A stretch of 64,000 nucleotides of DNA from Oribacterium asaccharolyticum ACB7. GTDB taxonomy: Bacteria > Bacillota > Clostridia > Lachnospirales > Lachnospiraceae. The notes beneath the pieces are model-generated. The model searched no databases. It was given only the letters and a program-made list of their open reading frames with translations, and had not been told where the DNA came from. Shown piece after piece: positions 35,335 through 44,387 of the stretch. Where the stretch lies: contig NZ_JH414506.1 of assembly GCF_000238075.1 (NCBI RefSeq), positions 529,364 through 593,363 of the forward strand, in the 5' to 3' direction. The position numbers and the translations under genes were made by a program. Each line of letters opens with the position of its first letter. Position 1 is the first letter of the stretch.

Positions 35335-35363
35335 ATTCTACTCTATTAAAATATAAAGGTCAA
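35335..35363 (-). promoter_or_regulatory. promoter of the candidate small RNA
   Basis: TTGACC (35363-35358), a 17-base spacer and TAGAAT (35340-35335) each match the housekeeping consensus at five of six positions. CTACTCTAT overlapping the -10 has an exact inverted copy at 35265-35273. Confidence 0.7.
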
Positions 35364-35502
35364 GCATTTTTAAAACTATTTTTGGCATTTTGCATACTTT
35401 TATCTGCAAATATCTTTTACAATTTGAATATTTTGCATAAATTCAATTTATACTGTTTATTCTCTACTACAATTTATTGAACTATATGACTTATGCCAAA
35501 GC

Positions 35503-37995
35503 TTAAAATTCTCTCTTTTTAAAAAGAAAATTCTTAAAAGAAAGACTTCCTAAGGAGAGGACACTCAGTGCAAACAGAATACCATAGAGCTTCATTGCAG
35601 ACTGATCGGCAGTCTTTGTAGCGCCACGTCCGCTGCCCTTTACTTCCGGTCTGCTTTCTCCGAGAACGTCACCCTTTCTATCCGTATTCACCGTTTGATC
35701 TCCTACTGAAGGACGATCTGCACCAAGTACACTACCCGGTTCTTCCGGAGTATTGGAAGGCGGATTGGACGGATTTCTCGGCGTATTGCCGGAAGGCGTT
35801 CCGGGCGTATTGCCGCCACCGCCAGGTGTATTCGGTCTATTTCCGCCACCACCCGGTGTGTTCGGTGTATTGCCACCACCACCCGGTGTGTTCGGATTTT
35901 CCTTCGTATTGACGAAGACGTTCTTGTAGCCGTTATTTTCTTCATCGGCTCTGCTTGCTGTATAACCGGATAAATTCTCCTCTGTTACCGTATATTGGAT
36001 TTCCCTTCCGGCATCATCATACTTCGGCATATCAAAGGTATGTTGCCATCCATTCTGCGCCGTTAAGTAATAGGAAGCAACACGCACACTGTCCGCATAG
36101 AGCTGTACGGTCAGGCCCTGCGGATGTTCTCCGCTTCCCTTCCAGATTTTCGTCACAGGGATAGCCACACGGTCTCCGGTATAGTTTGTGATGGTGAATC
36201 CTGTATCTCCTGTTCCGGAAATTGCCGGAGTAAAGTCGGAAAGATTTTCCTCCGCTACAGTATAGCGAATCTCCGCTCCTGCCGGATCCTTCTTCGGAAG
36301 ATTGGAGAAAGATGCCGTCCAGTGGTTCTCTTCGGAAAGCTCCTGTACCCTGTTTTCATTCTTTACGCCGTTTTCCACAAGATAAACCTTTACCTTGTTC
36401 GGCTTCTGTACGGATGATCCTCCGAGAATCCATTTCTTTTGAATAACAATGTTTCCGCTTGCGGGCTTATCCTCGCCCTCTTTTTTATTGACAAATACCT
36501 TGGTTACCGTAGCGCCATCCGCAATAGAAGTCTTTAACTCCTCTTTGGTAATGTACTGCTCGTTCTTATCCAGAACATATCCGTCCGGTGCCTTAATCTC
36601 CTTGATCACATACTCTTCCCGAACGACATTCTTTAATTCCGCAATTCCGTTTACATTGGTAGTGACTTCTTTCTTGATTTGGGTTCTTTTATTTTCGATG
36701 GTGAATTTCGCTCCGGAAAGAGGCTGTCCGTCTTCATTTTCCTTCTTAATTCGAAGGGTGAATCCCTTACCGTTCAATGTTCCACCGGCTTTCTGCACGG
36801 CAAACTCTCTATGGTGTGTTCCCATGCTGATGCTGTCTCCGGTGATGGAAGCATCATTGTAATAGGTTGTACCGTCCTGCGGAACCTCACCGATTTCCAC
36901 GAAATACTGTAACTCCAGGCCTTCTTCCAGACCCATATCTCCTACGGTATAGTCAAAGGATCTCTTATCGGGAGCATAATGTAAGTGAACCGTTTGTCCT
37001 CCTGCCGGCTCATTGTTATTCTGCGGCTTCATGAGCGCCCACTTCGGTCCCCGATTGGCTTCCGTGTCATCCACTGCCGTATGGAAAACATAATTGCTGT
37101 CACGATAGCCCGATCTCCAAACGCCTCTTACGAGTCTCGGATAAAATTGATCCGCATCCGAAGCATTTTTCCAGTTCATGGAACGGGTAGGATCGCTCGG
37201 ATCCACATAGTTGAACACTTCGCTGATCAGCTTGTCATAAAGCTTAATATTCGTGTATTTTTCGGAAACGACTCCGTCTGTTGTAAGCTTTCTTCCATTC
37301 ACTTGAATATAAAAGTGAAGTAAGTAGTGGGTAAGCCCGTCGGCATCCTCGTAGGTTTCAATCTTTCCACCGTGATTCTTCCAGAAGCTGGGCTCCGCAT
37401 CCTTCGTTACCCCCTGGTAATCCATATCTACCGAAGCAACAACCTTACCGTTAATCGTAATATTAACGGGAACGCGCTGCTTGGTTTGCACTACAGACCG
37501 GTCAATCTGAACCAGGAAGGTGAAGCTTCCATCCGATCCGCTGTAGTTTTCGGCATTTTTGGTGTACGTGATGGTAATTCGCTTGGTGCCTCTGTCAAAA
37601 TGCGCATTCGCCATAACGAGTCCGTCATCGTTTTTGATTGGAACATCTTCGTTCTCGGCCGCTTCCAAGGCATCCGGAAGTTGAATGACGGTATAGTCTC
37701 CCTCACTTACCGCCTTCCCGGAAAGCGCCAGCTTCACCTTTAATGCAAACTGGGTAAAATAATAAATCTTCGTATTCGCATCAACAGGCTTGTTATCCAG
37801 CGTCATTTCCACGCTCCGCACAGCATCGGAAATTTCCTTTGCTGCAGCTCTACTCTCTCCCCCTACCGCGGAAGAAGATAAGGAAACTGTACTTCCCGAA
37901 ACAGTGGAGGCATCTTCCGCATTAACCACGGAAAATCCCTGCCAAAGCATCACCACGGAAAGCAGTAACGCCAGCAAATTTCGTTTTGCTTTCAT
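35503..37995 (-). CDS. CnaB-repeat surface adhesin with unusual sorting signal
   Basis: An 830-residue surface protein. A signal peptide (1-26, ending SVVNAE) leads to an adhesin-like region (about 55-400). Then come a SpaA/prealbumin-like domain (about 415-505, GAKFTIENKR and EIKAPDGYVLDKNEQY) and two Cna B domains (about 515-690, with KKWILGG and IPVTKIWKGSGEHPQGLTVQLYAD). A Pro/Gly/Asn linker with repeated NTPGGGGN precedes the C-terminus GATKTADQSAMKLYG, a hydrophobic span and KKREF. The expected LPxTG or KTGD motif is replaced by KTAD. CnaB domains usually carry Lys-Asn isopeptide bonds. AAAAGGAG precedes the ATG. A sortase must be encoded elsewhere. Confidence 0.88.
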   Translation of the reverse strand: MKAKRNLLALLLSVVMLWQGFSVVNAEDASTVSGSTVSLSSSAVGGESRAAAKEISDAVRSVEMTLDNKPVDANTKIYYFTQFALKVKLALSGKAVSEGDYTVIQLPDALEAAENEDVPIKNDDGLVMANAHFDRGTKRITITYTKNAENYSGSDGSFTFLVQIDRSVVQTKQRVPVNITINGKVVASVDMDYQGVTKDAEPSFWKNHGGKIETYEDADGLTHYLLHFYIQVNGRKLTTDGVVSEKYTNIKLYDKLISEVFNYVDPSDPTRSMNWKNASDADQFYPRLVRGVWRSGYRDSNYVFHTAVDDTEANRGPKWALMKPQNNNEPAGGQTVHLHYAPDKRSFDYTVGDMGLEEGLELQYFVEIGEVPQDGTTYYNDASITGDSISMGTHHREFAVQKAGGTLNGKGFTLRIKKENEDGQPLSGAKFTIENKRTQIKKEVTTNVNGIAELKNVVREEYVIKEIKAPDGYVLDKNEQYITKEELKTSIADGATVTKVFVNKKEGEDKPASGNIVIQKKWILGGSSVQKPNKVKVYLVENGVKNENRVQELSEENHWTASFSNLPKKDPAGAEIRYTVAEENLSDFTPAISGTGDTGFTITNYTGDRVAIPVTKIWKGSGEHPQGLTVQLYADSVRVASYYLTAQNGWQHTFDMPKYDDAGREIQYTVTEENLSGYTASRADEENNGYKNVFVNTKENPNTPGGGGNTPNTPGGGGNRPNTPGGGGNTPGTPSGNTPRNPSNPPSNTPEEPGSVLGADRPSVGDQTVNTDRKGDVLGESRPEVKGSGRGATKTADQSAMKLYGILFALSVLSLGSLSFKNFLFKKREF
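35801..35890 (-). repeat. coding tandem repeat for Pro/Gly-rich linker
   Basis: Three near-identical 30-base units encode the repeated NTPGGGGN of the adhesin wall-spanning linker. Such repeats can change number between strains and alter linker length. Confidence 0.7.
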
Positions 37996-38041
37996 TTTCT
38001 TCTCCTTTTTGTGAATTTACGTTTATCGGCTACAGTTTGGT

Positions 38042-38050
38042 ATTCTAGCA
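38042..38050 (-). promoter_or_regulatory. extended -10 promoter of the adhesin gene
   Basis: TGCTAGAAT on the minus strand, an extended -10 box, lies about 47 bases before the adhesin start codon in a very AT-rich region. No strong -35 box is seen, as is common with extended -10 promoters. Confidence 0.5.
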
Positions 38051-38101
38051 TAAATATTTTTATTTAAAAATATAAACTTTAAGAGAAAATAGGAGAATTT
38101 T

Positions 38102-38134
38102 AAAAAAGAGGTCAAGTCTTAAGACTTGACCTCT
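38102..38134 (-). terminator. clpB terminator with the stop codon at its centre
   Basis: A perfect 28-base palindrome (38107-38134, arms AGAGGTCAAGTCTT and AAGACTTGACCTCT) is followed on the minus strand by six T. The clpB stop codon TAA (38121-38119) is the very centre of the palindrome, so the last clpB codons are also the terminator stem. Confidence 0.85.
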
Positions 38135-40713
38135 GCGTGCAGTTCTCCATTTTTGAGTAGAATTTCGATTTTATCGCCTTCTTTTACCTTGTCTTCCAGG
38201 ATACACTTTGCAGCAAGGGTTTCCACGTGCTTTTGCATATAACGCTTCAAGGGTCTTGCTCCAAAGCCCGGCTCATAGGCATTTTCCAAAATGAACTCCA
38301 AGGCATCTTTTGCAATCTCGATGTGCAGTCTCTTATCCTGCAAACGCTTATTGATGTCCTTTAAAACAAGATCAGCAATTCGCTCCATATCCTTCTGCAC
38401 AAGCGGCTTAAAGAGGATAATTTCATCCAGACGGTTCAGGAACTCCGGTCTGAAATGAGCATGCAACGCGTCCGTCACCTCTTTCCGTACCTCTTCCGGA
38501 ATCGTACCGTCTTCTTTGATGCCGTCCAGAAGACTCTGTGCCCCGATATTCGAAGTCAGAATAATAATCGTGTTCTTAAAGTCTACAGTTCTACCCTGCG
38601 AATCCGTGATTCTTCCGTCATCCAAAACCTGAAGCAGGATATTAAAGACATCGGGGTGGGCTTTCTCGATTTCATCGAAAAGCACTACGGCATAGGGCTT
38701 TCTTCTTACCGCTTCCGTGAGCTGTCCGCCCTCTTCGTAGCCTACATAGCCGGGCGCCGCACCGATAAGACGGGATACGGAATATTTCTCCATGTACTCC
38801 GACATATCGATTCTGACCATGGCATTTTCATCATCGAAAAGATTCTGCGCAAGGGACTTCGCAAGCTCGGTCTTTCCTACACCGGTGGGGCCTAAGAAGA
38901 GGAAGGAACCGATCGGCTTCGTCGGATCCTTAATGCCTGCCTTCGAACGAAGAATCGCCTCGCAAACCTTCTCTACCGCCTCTTCCTGTCCGATGAGTCT
39001 CTTGTGGATTTCGGCATCAAGGTGCAATACCTTCGAACGCTCGGATTCATTCAGCTTTGTTACGGGAATGCCCGTCCAACGGCTGATGATTCTCGCAATT
39101 TCTTCTTCCGTTACCTTATCATGCACAAGCGTACTGTTTTCTTCCTTTTGCGCTAAGGCTTCCGCCTCTTCCAGTTCCTTTTCGACTTGGGGCAAATCCT
39201 GATACTGCAGCTTGGAAGCCTTCTCGTACTCTCCCTTTTGCATTGCAATATTGATTTCCGCCTGCAAATCGTTCTTCTTTTCTCTTAAAGTCTGCAGTTT
39301 GGAAACGGCGTTTTTCTCATTTTCCCACTGCGCCTTTTGGACATTGAACTTATCTCGAAGCTCGGAAAGCTCCTTTTGCAGAGCTACGAGTCTTTCCTTC
39401 GAAAGCTGGTCGTCCTCTTTTTTCAGCGCAAGCTCCTCAATCTGCAGCTGCATAATCTTTCTCTGCTGCTCGTCCATTTCTTCCGGCATGGAATCCATTT
39501 CCGTCTTAATCATGGCACAGGCCTCATCCACAAGGTCTATTGCCTTATCCGGAAGGAAACGGTCGGAGATGTAACGGTCGGAAAGCGTCGCCGCCGCAAC
39601 GAGTGCGGTATCCGTGATTTTTACGCCGTGGAAGACTTCATAGCGCTCCTTTATACCTCTTAAGATGGAAATGGTATCTTCCACCGTCGGCTCGTCCACC
39701 ATAACCGGCTGGAAACGACGTTCAAGAGCGGCGTCCTTTTCAATGTATTTTCTATATTCATCGAGGGTTGTTGCACCGATACAGTGCAGCTCGCCTCTGG
39801 CAAGAAGCGGCTTCAACAGGTTTCCGGCGTCCATGGAACCCTCGGTTTTTCCCGCGCCAACGATATTGTGAATTTCATCGATAAAGAGGATAATCTCGCC
39901 TTCGGACTTTGTGACGTCATCCAGAACCGCCTTCAGTCTTTCTTCAAACTCTCCTCTATATTTTGCACCGGCAATGAGAGAGCCCATATCGAGCGCAAAA
40001 ATTTTCTTATTCTTCAAAGATTCAGGTACATCGCCCTTCGCAATTCGCTGTGCGAGCCCTTCCACGGCAGCCGTCTTTCCGACACCGGGCTCTCCGATTA
40101 GACAGGGGTTATTCTTCTGCTTTCGGGAGAGAATTCGGATAATGTTTCGGATTTCTTCATCTCTTCCGATAATCGGGTCGAACTTCTGCTGACTTGCCCG
40201 CTCCACCATTTCATATCCGTATTTGTTTAAGGCATCATAAGTGCCTTCCGGGTTATCCGTCATAACCTTCTGATTTCCCCGAACGGAGGAGAGCGCAGAA
40301 AGGAACTTCTCCTTGGTGATGCCGAACTCTTTAAACAGCTCCCGAATCGTCTTATCTCCATCCTTTAGAAGAGCAAGGAAAATATGCTCTACGGACACAT
40401 ACTCGTCTCCCATGGCTTTCGCGTGGTCCTCCGCATTCATGACGACCTTATTCGCATCCTGGGAAAAGTACTGCTGGCCTCCGGATACCTTAGGGAGCGC
40501 ATTGATTTTCTCTTCCACCGCTCTTGTAAAGCTATCCAGCGGAATGCCCATTTTCTGTAGAAGCTTCGCAATCAGGCTGTCCTCCACTTGAAGAAGGCTT
40601 AAGAGCAAATGCACCTGCTCCAGTGCCTGATTCCCGTGATCCATGGCAATCTTTTGGCTGTTATTGATACTTTCTACCGACTTTTGTGTAAAACGATTTA
40701 TATTCATACTCAC
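38119..40713 (-). CDS. clpB: chaperone ClpB (Hsp100 disaggregase)
   Basis: An 864-residue AAA+ protein. The N-domain starts [16 protein letters not shown]1 has Walker A GEPGVGKT and Walker [15 protein letters not shown]. The coiled-coil middle domain (about 405-525) is Lys/Glu/Gln-rich. NBD2 has Walker [23 protein letters not shown] and the arginine finger region near [12 protein letters not shown]. It rescues aggregated proteins with DnaK after heat stress. GAGG precedes the ATG. Its promoter is overlapped by a CIRCE element, so HrcA should repress it. Confidence 0.96.
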   Translation of the reverse strand: MSMNINRFTQKSVESINNSQKIAMDHGNQALEQVHLLLSLLQVEDSLIAKLLQKMGIPLDSFTRAVEEKINALPKVSGGQQYFSQDANKVVMNAEDHAKAMGDEYVSVEHIFLALLKDGDKTIRELFKEFGITKEKFLSALSSVRGNQKVMTDNPEGTYDALNKYGYEMVERASQQKFDPIIGRDEEIRNIIRILSRKQKNNPCLIGEPGVGKTAAVEGLAQRIAKGDVPESLKNKKIFALDMGSLIAGAKYRGEFEERLKAVLDDVTKSEGEIILFIDEIHNIVGAGKTEGSMDAGNLLKPLLARGELHCIGATTLDEYRKYIEKDAALERRFQPVMVDEPTVEDTISILRGIKERYEVFHGVKITDTALVAAATLSDRYISDRFLPDKAIDLVDEACAMIKTEMDSMPEEMDEQQRKIMQLQIEELALKKEDDQLSKERLVALQKELSELRDKFNVQKAQWENEKNAVSKLQTLREKKNDLQAEINIAMQKGEYEKASKLQYQDLPQVEKELEEAEALAQKEENSTLVHDKVTEEEIARIISRWTGIPVTKLNESERSKVLHLDAEIHKRLIGQEEAVEKVCEAILRSKAGIKDPTKPIGSFLFLGPTGVGKTELAKSLAQNLFDDENAMVRIDMSEYMEKYSVSRLIGAAPGYVGYEEGGQLTEAVRRKPYAVVLFDEIEKAHPDVFNILLQVLDDGRITDSQGRTVDFKNTIIILTSNIGAQSLLDGIKEDGTIPEEVRKEVTDALHAHFRPEFLNRLDEIILFKPLVQKDMERIADLVLKDINKRLQDKRLHIEIAKDALEFILENAYEPGFGARPLKRYMQKHVETLAAKCILEDKVKEGDKIEILLKNGELHAEVKS

Positions 40714-40741
40714 TACCTCACTTTTTCTCTAAGATAAGTCT

Positions 40742-40769
40742 ATTATAAATGTATTGTTAGCACTGTCAA
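40742..40769 (-). promoter_or_regulatory. clpB promoter
   Basis: On the minus strand a perfect TTGACA (40769-40764), a 16-base spacer and a perfect TATAAT (40747-40742) make a strong housekeeping promoter 28 bases before the clpB start codon. Confidence 0.85.
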
Positions 40770-40783
40770 GCGATGAGTGCTAA
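40757..40783. promoter_or_regulatory. CIRCE element (HrcA operator) on the clpB promoter
   Basis: TTAGCACT (40757-40764) and GAGTGCTAA (40775-40783) match the CIRCE inverted repeat at all but one base, with nine or ten bases between arms. It covers the -35 box and most of the spacer, so HrcA binding would block transcription. Confidence 0.95.
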
Positions 40784-40793
40784 CTTATTGTGA

Positions 40794-40841
40794 AAAGTCT
40801 GTGAAATCTAAAGTCTATAAAATCTAAAGTCTGTGAACCCT
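40794..40841. repeat. 16-bp tandem repeat, three copies
   Basis: Three units of 16 bases (40794-40809, 40810-40825, 40826-40841) begin AAAGTCT and end GTGAAATCT, ATAAAATCT or GTGAACCCT. They lie between the clpB promoter and the end of the GH31 gene. No function is evident. Confidence 0.75.
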
Positions 40842-40870
40842 GAACTGTTTGAGCAAGGAAGCACACTTCT

Positions 40871-40900
40871 AAAAAAAGCGACAGCTTTCGCCATCGCTTT
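40871..40900 (-). terminator. terminator of the alpha-glucan transport/GH31 operon
   Basis: AAAGCGA (40875-40881) pairs with TCGCTTT (40894-40900), with a smaller GC/GC pairing inside. On the minus strand it is followed by a run of T. It lies 12 bases after the GH31 stop. Confidence 0.8.
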
Positions 40901-40911
40901 ACTTTATCGTT

Positions 40912-43900
40912 TTACGAAACCGTAATGACAATATCCTCTTCCGGCATAAGTCGAATTACGAGAGCTCCGTCTTCTCTAAGGAAGAATCCCGCCTCATAGC
41001 GGAGGGCATTTACGGAAGGAAGCTTCTTTAAGGGTTCTCCGTTCAGTCGAATTTCGCAACAATTCTTTTTTGCCTCCTTCTCTTTCAAGAAATCGGCCAA
41101 ACCGGGAAGAAGGAGATAAGAAAACTCTTTCATTTTATGCATAACAATCTCCCAAGCGCCTTCCTTTTTCCGGAAGAAGTAGGAATTCACGGAATCCTCC
41201 TCGCTTGTATAACTCTCCGCTTCAGGAAGGGCTACCAGGAGTACTTTTTTCCTTTCGGCTCTCATACTTTCTCCAAGATTCAGGTCTCCATTTAATTCCA
41301 ACGGAATGAAAGAGCCTTCCTTAATATATACCGGAATCTTCTCAATAGGCACTTTTTTTACATTACTCTTTCCCCCCTGCACAATTTCTCGAAAATCAAA
41401 GAAGTTGATCCATTTTCCCTTTGGAAAATAAATCTCCCGTTCCTCTTTTTCCTCATGGACAGGTGCCACCAAAAGGGATTCCCCGTACATGTATTCATCT
41501 TCAAAGGCGATAGCTTTCTTATCCCCGGGGAAAGCCATAGGAAGCGATTGCATCATAGGTATTCCATAACGGTGTGCAAGTTGAGCTGCCTGAACACTAT
41601 AAGGTAAAAGATTTTCTCTCAACCAAGCGTAATGTTTATAAAGTCTCACAGTATAGTCACTATAAACCCAGGGCTCTCTCGGCTGTGTTCCGTGATAGCG
41701 CATAATCGGGCAAAATGTGGCAAATTCAGTCCATCGAATGTAGCTTTCCTCATCACAAAGTCCGTCATATCCGCCCGCGTCCACACCCCAGAACGGAAGG
41801 CCGGAGGCTCCGGCGCTCAGTCCTCCATGAATAGAATAAGTAAGGCCTCTGAATCCGGATAACTGATCTCCGCCAAATTGACAGGCATAGCTTTGGGTTC
41901 CCGCTGCCGCAGACCGGGAGAAAAGCACATGATCTTCTCCTCGATACTTCAAAAACAGCTTTCGATAGGCTTCCGTATATGCCGTAGCATAGGCATTATG
42001 CATTTCATCGCCCTTACGGCCATCATAAAATACCGCTTCATCCGGTGTGATTTCCCCGAAGTCCACCATTGTTCCGTCAAAGCCCGCATCCATCCTGTCT
42101 TTCCACTCCGCTTCCAAAAGCTCCATAGCACGCGGGTGAGAGAAATCAATTTCCGACGGGAGTTTTTTACTTCCTGTATAGAAGGGCGTCCTGGTAATCG
42201 GCAGCTCTTCCTTCGGACAGTTCGGTAAATACGCAGCAGCTTCCTCCTCTCCGATATGAGAAAACTGCCACGAAAATACACGGATGCCTCGCTGATGGGC
42301 AAAATCCGCAATCTGATATAGCTCTTCCTTATTACAGTGGTCTCCAAACTTCCATCCTGCGCCTTCCGCATACAAGCCGGAATGAGGGATATCCAAGTTT
42401 TGGAAGCGGTTGATAACCCCCTCCATTTCCTTTACCACATCATGCGTAGGGCCATCCCCCCATCTTCCCACTCCGCCGCCTGCCCAGGGCTCAAAAACCC
42501 ATTTCGGCGGAAGAAGCGGCTTCCCGGTAAGCTCCGTATAGGCATTCATATTTTCTGCAGGGCTTCCGGTAAATATCGTGAAGTCCGTTTTCTCTCCCAT
42601 GGTAGAAACTCTTAGTCCATGATACTCTCTTCCGCTGTCCACCCGAATACGATAAAAGCTGTTCATAAAAAGGGAGTATCCGGCTGTAGAATGGAGCAAA
42701 GGAATATTCTTGTAAGACTGATTTCCAATAGAACAACCGCATCCTTCAAAGGCATCTCTATGCCAGAGACTCAGTATCTTTCCGCTCTGGTTCACCGCGT
42801 CAAAACGCTCTCCAAAGCCGTAGAGCATTTCTTCGGGATGCATGCTTTGTCGAAGGTCGAAGGCCATTCTCCCCTTAGTTCTATATAGTCGAAAATTTTC
42901 TTGATTTAATAAAAACTGATCATCAATGGAAATTTCCCATTTCTTCCCCGGTACAATAGTCACTTCACCGAAAGAACCGTTGATTCGAAAGCAGTCTTTC
43001 TCCCTTTCCAATTTAAAAGGCACCGGCACTCCCTCAAAATCGCCCTTTTTTTCAAGATAAAAACGTACCGCTTTTTTATGGGGAATAAGGTAAGCTTTTT
43101 TCAGCTCTCCCTCCATAAGAAAGGAAAGAGTAACCCTATCTTCTCCCGCTTCAACACTCTCTAATGAAGAAAATGACTTCCAATTCCCTTCATCCGCATT
43201 TCCAAGCGTGCCGTCCGCATACCACCAGGAGGTCAAGGTTCGAAGGTAAGAAATCAACTTATCCAGCGCTTTGCATGCCTCCTGAATCTCCTTTTTCCGT
43301 AGGGCTTCGTTGCACAGCCTTCTTTGTACCCAAGGATCAACTTTATCGAAGGCATTTTCACAACGAGCATTGGGGAAAAAGTCCAGTCCCTCCAAAATCA
43401 GAACATCCTGCCAACACTGTACCGTAACGATACGGTCCGCAAGATTCTCCTCCGTCGTCTCTTCCTCCGTTTTTTGCAAATCCAAAATCTTCTTCCTGCT
43501 AAGGGAACTTGGCCATTGCAACACTGCCGGCCTCTGCCAGTGCATAATTCCGCTGGGAAGGATAATGCAGGCACACTTTACGTACTCTACACTCGCCTTC
43601 TCTCCAAAATAACACTCCAGGAAGGTTTCCGGGTCATAGTCAAATTTATTCTCATAATTGGAATTCAAATCCAAGGGCGTTAAAGCCAAAAGCTCATTGG
43701 TCTGATTTTTCTTTCTGTAGATTTGAAAACGGAAGCAATCCTTCTCATCCGGTATCCCACCGAATAGCGTCCAGGGGATTGCAAAGGAAGCTGTCCAGGA
43801 ATCTTCTCTTAGCTCAAGCCCAAGCTGATAAGCCGAATCCGGAATTTTGCCTATTTCAGCCTCATTTTTTTCCTGAAAATCATCATTTAAAATAGCCTGA

Positions 43901-44334
43901 TCCCCACCGTGATAAGTCATTCCCTTTTCTGTATGAGCATTCTGCCTTCCATCCGAGTCTGCCGTAAAAACGGCATAGTCCCTCTGACCGAACCGCTTTC
44001 CGGAAAGGACAAGCTCTACTTTATCTTTCCTCTTCATCCATTCCGATTCTCGAGTATTTCCATCCTTAGGCCGTAGAACTCTCGGACTATTTTCATAGCA
44101 AGTTACTTTCACGTAAAGATTGCTTTTGTCCCACAGCATCTCGGCTTCCGTCTTGGAAAGAACCGCTCTTCCGCCTGCACTGTAAAAAGTCTCAAAGTGT
44201 ACGGTCTTCTCCCGGTCTGCTGCATTTTCCCGCTCAGAAAATCCCTTCACAGCCTTTCCCAAATAGACAGCCCCGATTCCATAGCTATTCTCTTTTTCTA
44301 TGTCCATCTCTATTTCTCTACTTTCCCACTTCAT
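40912..44334 (-). CDS. large intracellular GH31 alpha-glycosidase with CBM9/DOMON-like N-domain
   Basis: An 1140-residue protein with no signal peptide. Residues about 15-235 look like a CBM9/DOMON-type carbohydrate-binding domain (LWDKSNLYVKVTCYENS, DKVELVLSG, SFAIPWTLFGG). A helical region (about 255-375) precedes the GH31 part: a beta-sandwich with MLYGFGERFDAVNQSGK, then the (beta/alpha)8 barrel. The nucleophile is Asp758 in MVDFGEI and the acid/base is probably Asp823 in FGGDQLSGFRGL; FWGVDAGGY follows. It is the last gene of an operon with a sugar transporter and shares its locus with a dextranase, so alpha-glucans are the expected substrate; alpha-xylosides are an alternative. No strong ribosome binding site is seen at 44334; Met10 is another possible start. 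Confidence 0.85.
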   Translation of the reverse strand: MKWESREIEMDIEKENSYGIGAVYLGKAVKGFSERENAADREKTVHFETFYSAGGRAVLSKTEAEMLWDKSNLYVKVTCYENSPRVLRPKDGNTRESEWMKRKDKVELVLSGKRFGQRDYAVFTADSDGRQNAHTEKGMTYHGGDQAILNDDFQEKNEAEIGKIPDSAYQLGLELREDSWTASFAIPWTLFGGIPDEKDCFRFQIYRKKNQTNELLALTPLDLNSNYENKFDYDPETFLECYFGEKASVEYVKCACIILPSGIMHWQRPAVLQWPSSLSRKKILDLQKTEEETTEENLADRIVTVQCWQDVLILEGLDFFPNARCENAFDKVDPWVQRRLCNEALRKKEIQEACKALDKLISYLRTLTSWWYADGTLGNADEGNWKSFSSLESVEAGEDRVTLSFLMEGELKKAYLIPHKKAVRFYLEKKGDFEGVPVPFKLEREKDCFRINGSFGEVTIVPGKKWEISIDDQFLLNQENFRLYRTKGRMAFDLRQSMHPEEMLYGFGERFDAVNQSGKILSLWHRDAFEGCGCSIGNQSYKNIPLLHSTAGYSLFMNSFYRIRVDSGREYHGLRVSTMGEKTDFTIFTGSPAENMNAYTELTGKPLLPPKWVFEPWAGGGVGRWGDGPTHDVVKEMEGVINRFQNLDIPHSGLYAEGAGWKFGDHCNKEELYQIADFAHQRGIRVFSWQFSHIGEEEAAAYLPNCPKEELPITRTPFYTGSKKLPSEIDFSHPRAMELLEAEWKDRMDAGFDGTMVDFGEITPDEAVFYDGRKGDEMHNAYATAYTEAYRKLFLKYRGEDHVLFSRSAAAGTQSYACQFGGDQLSGFRGLTYSIHGGLSAGASGLPFWGVDAGGYDGLCDEESYIRWTEFATFCPIMRYHGTQPREPWVYSDYTVRLYKHYAWLRENLLPYSVQAAQLAHRYGIPMMQSLPMAFPGDKKAIAFEDEYMYGESLLVAPVHEEKEEREIYFPKGKWINFFDFREIVQGGKSNVKKVPIEKIPVYIKEGSFIPLELNGDLNLGESMRAERKKVLLVALPEAESYTSEEDSVNSYFFRKKEGAWEIVMHKMKEFSYLLLPGLADFLKEKEAKKNCCEIRLNGEPLKKLPSVNALRYEAGFFLREDGALVIRLMPEEDIVITVS

Positions 44335-44387
44335 GGTCTGTTCTCATCCTTCCATTTATCCATTCTTTCTTTTCCATTCTTTCTCTT

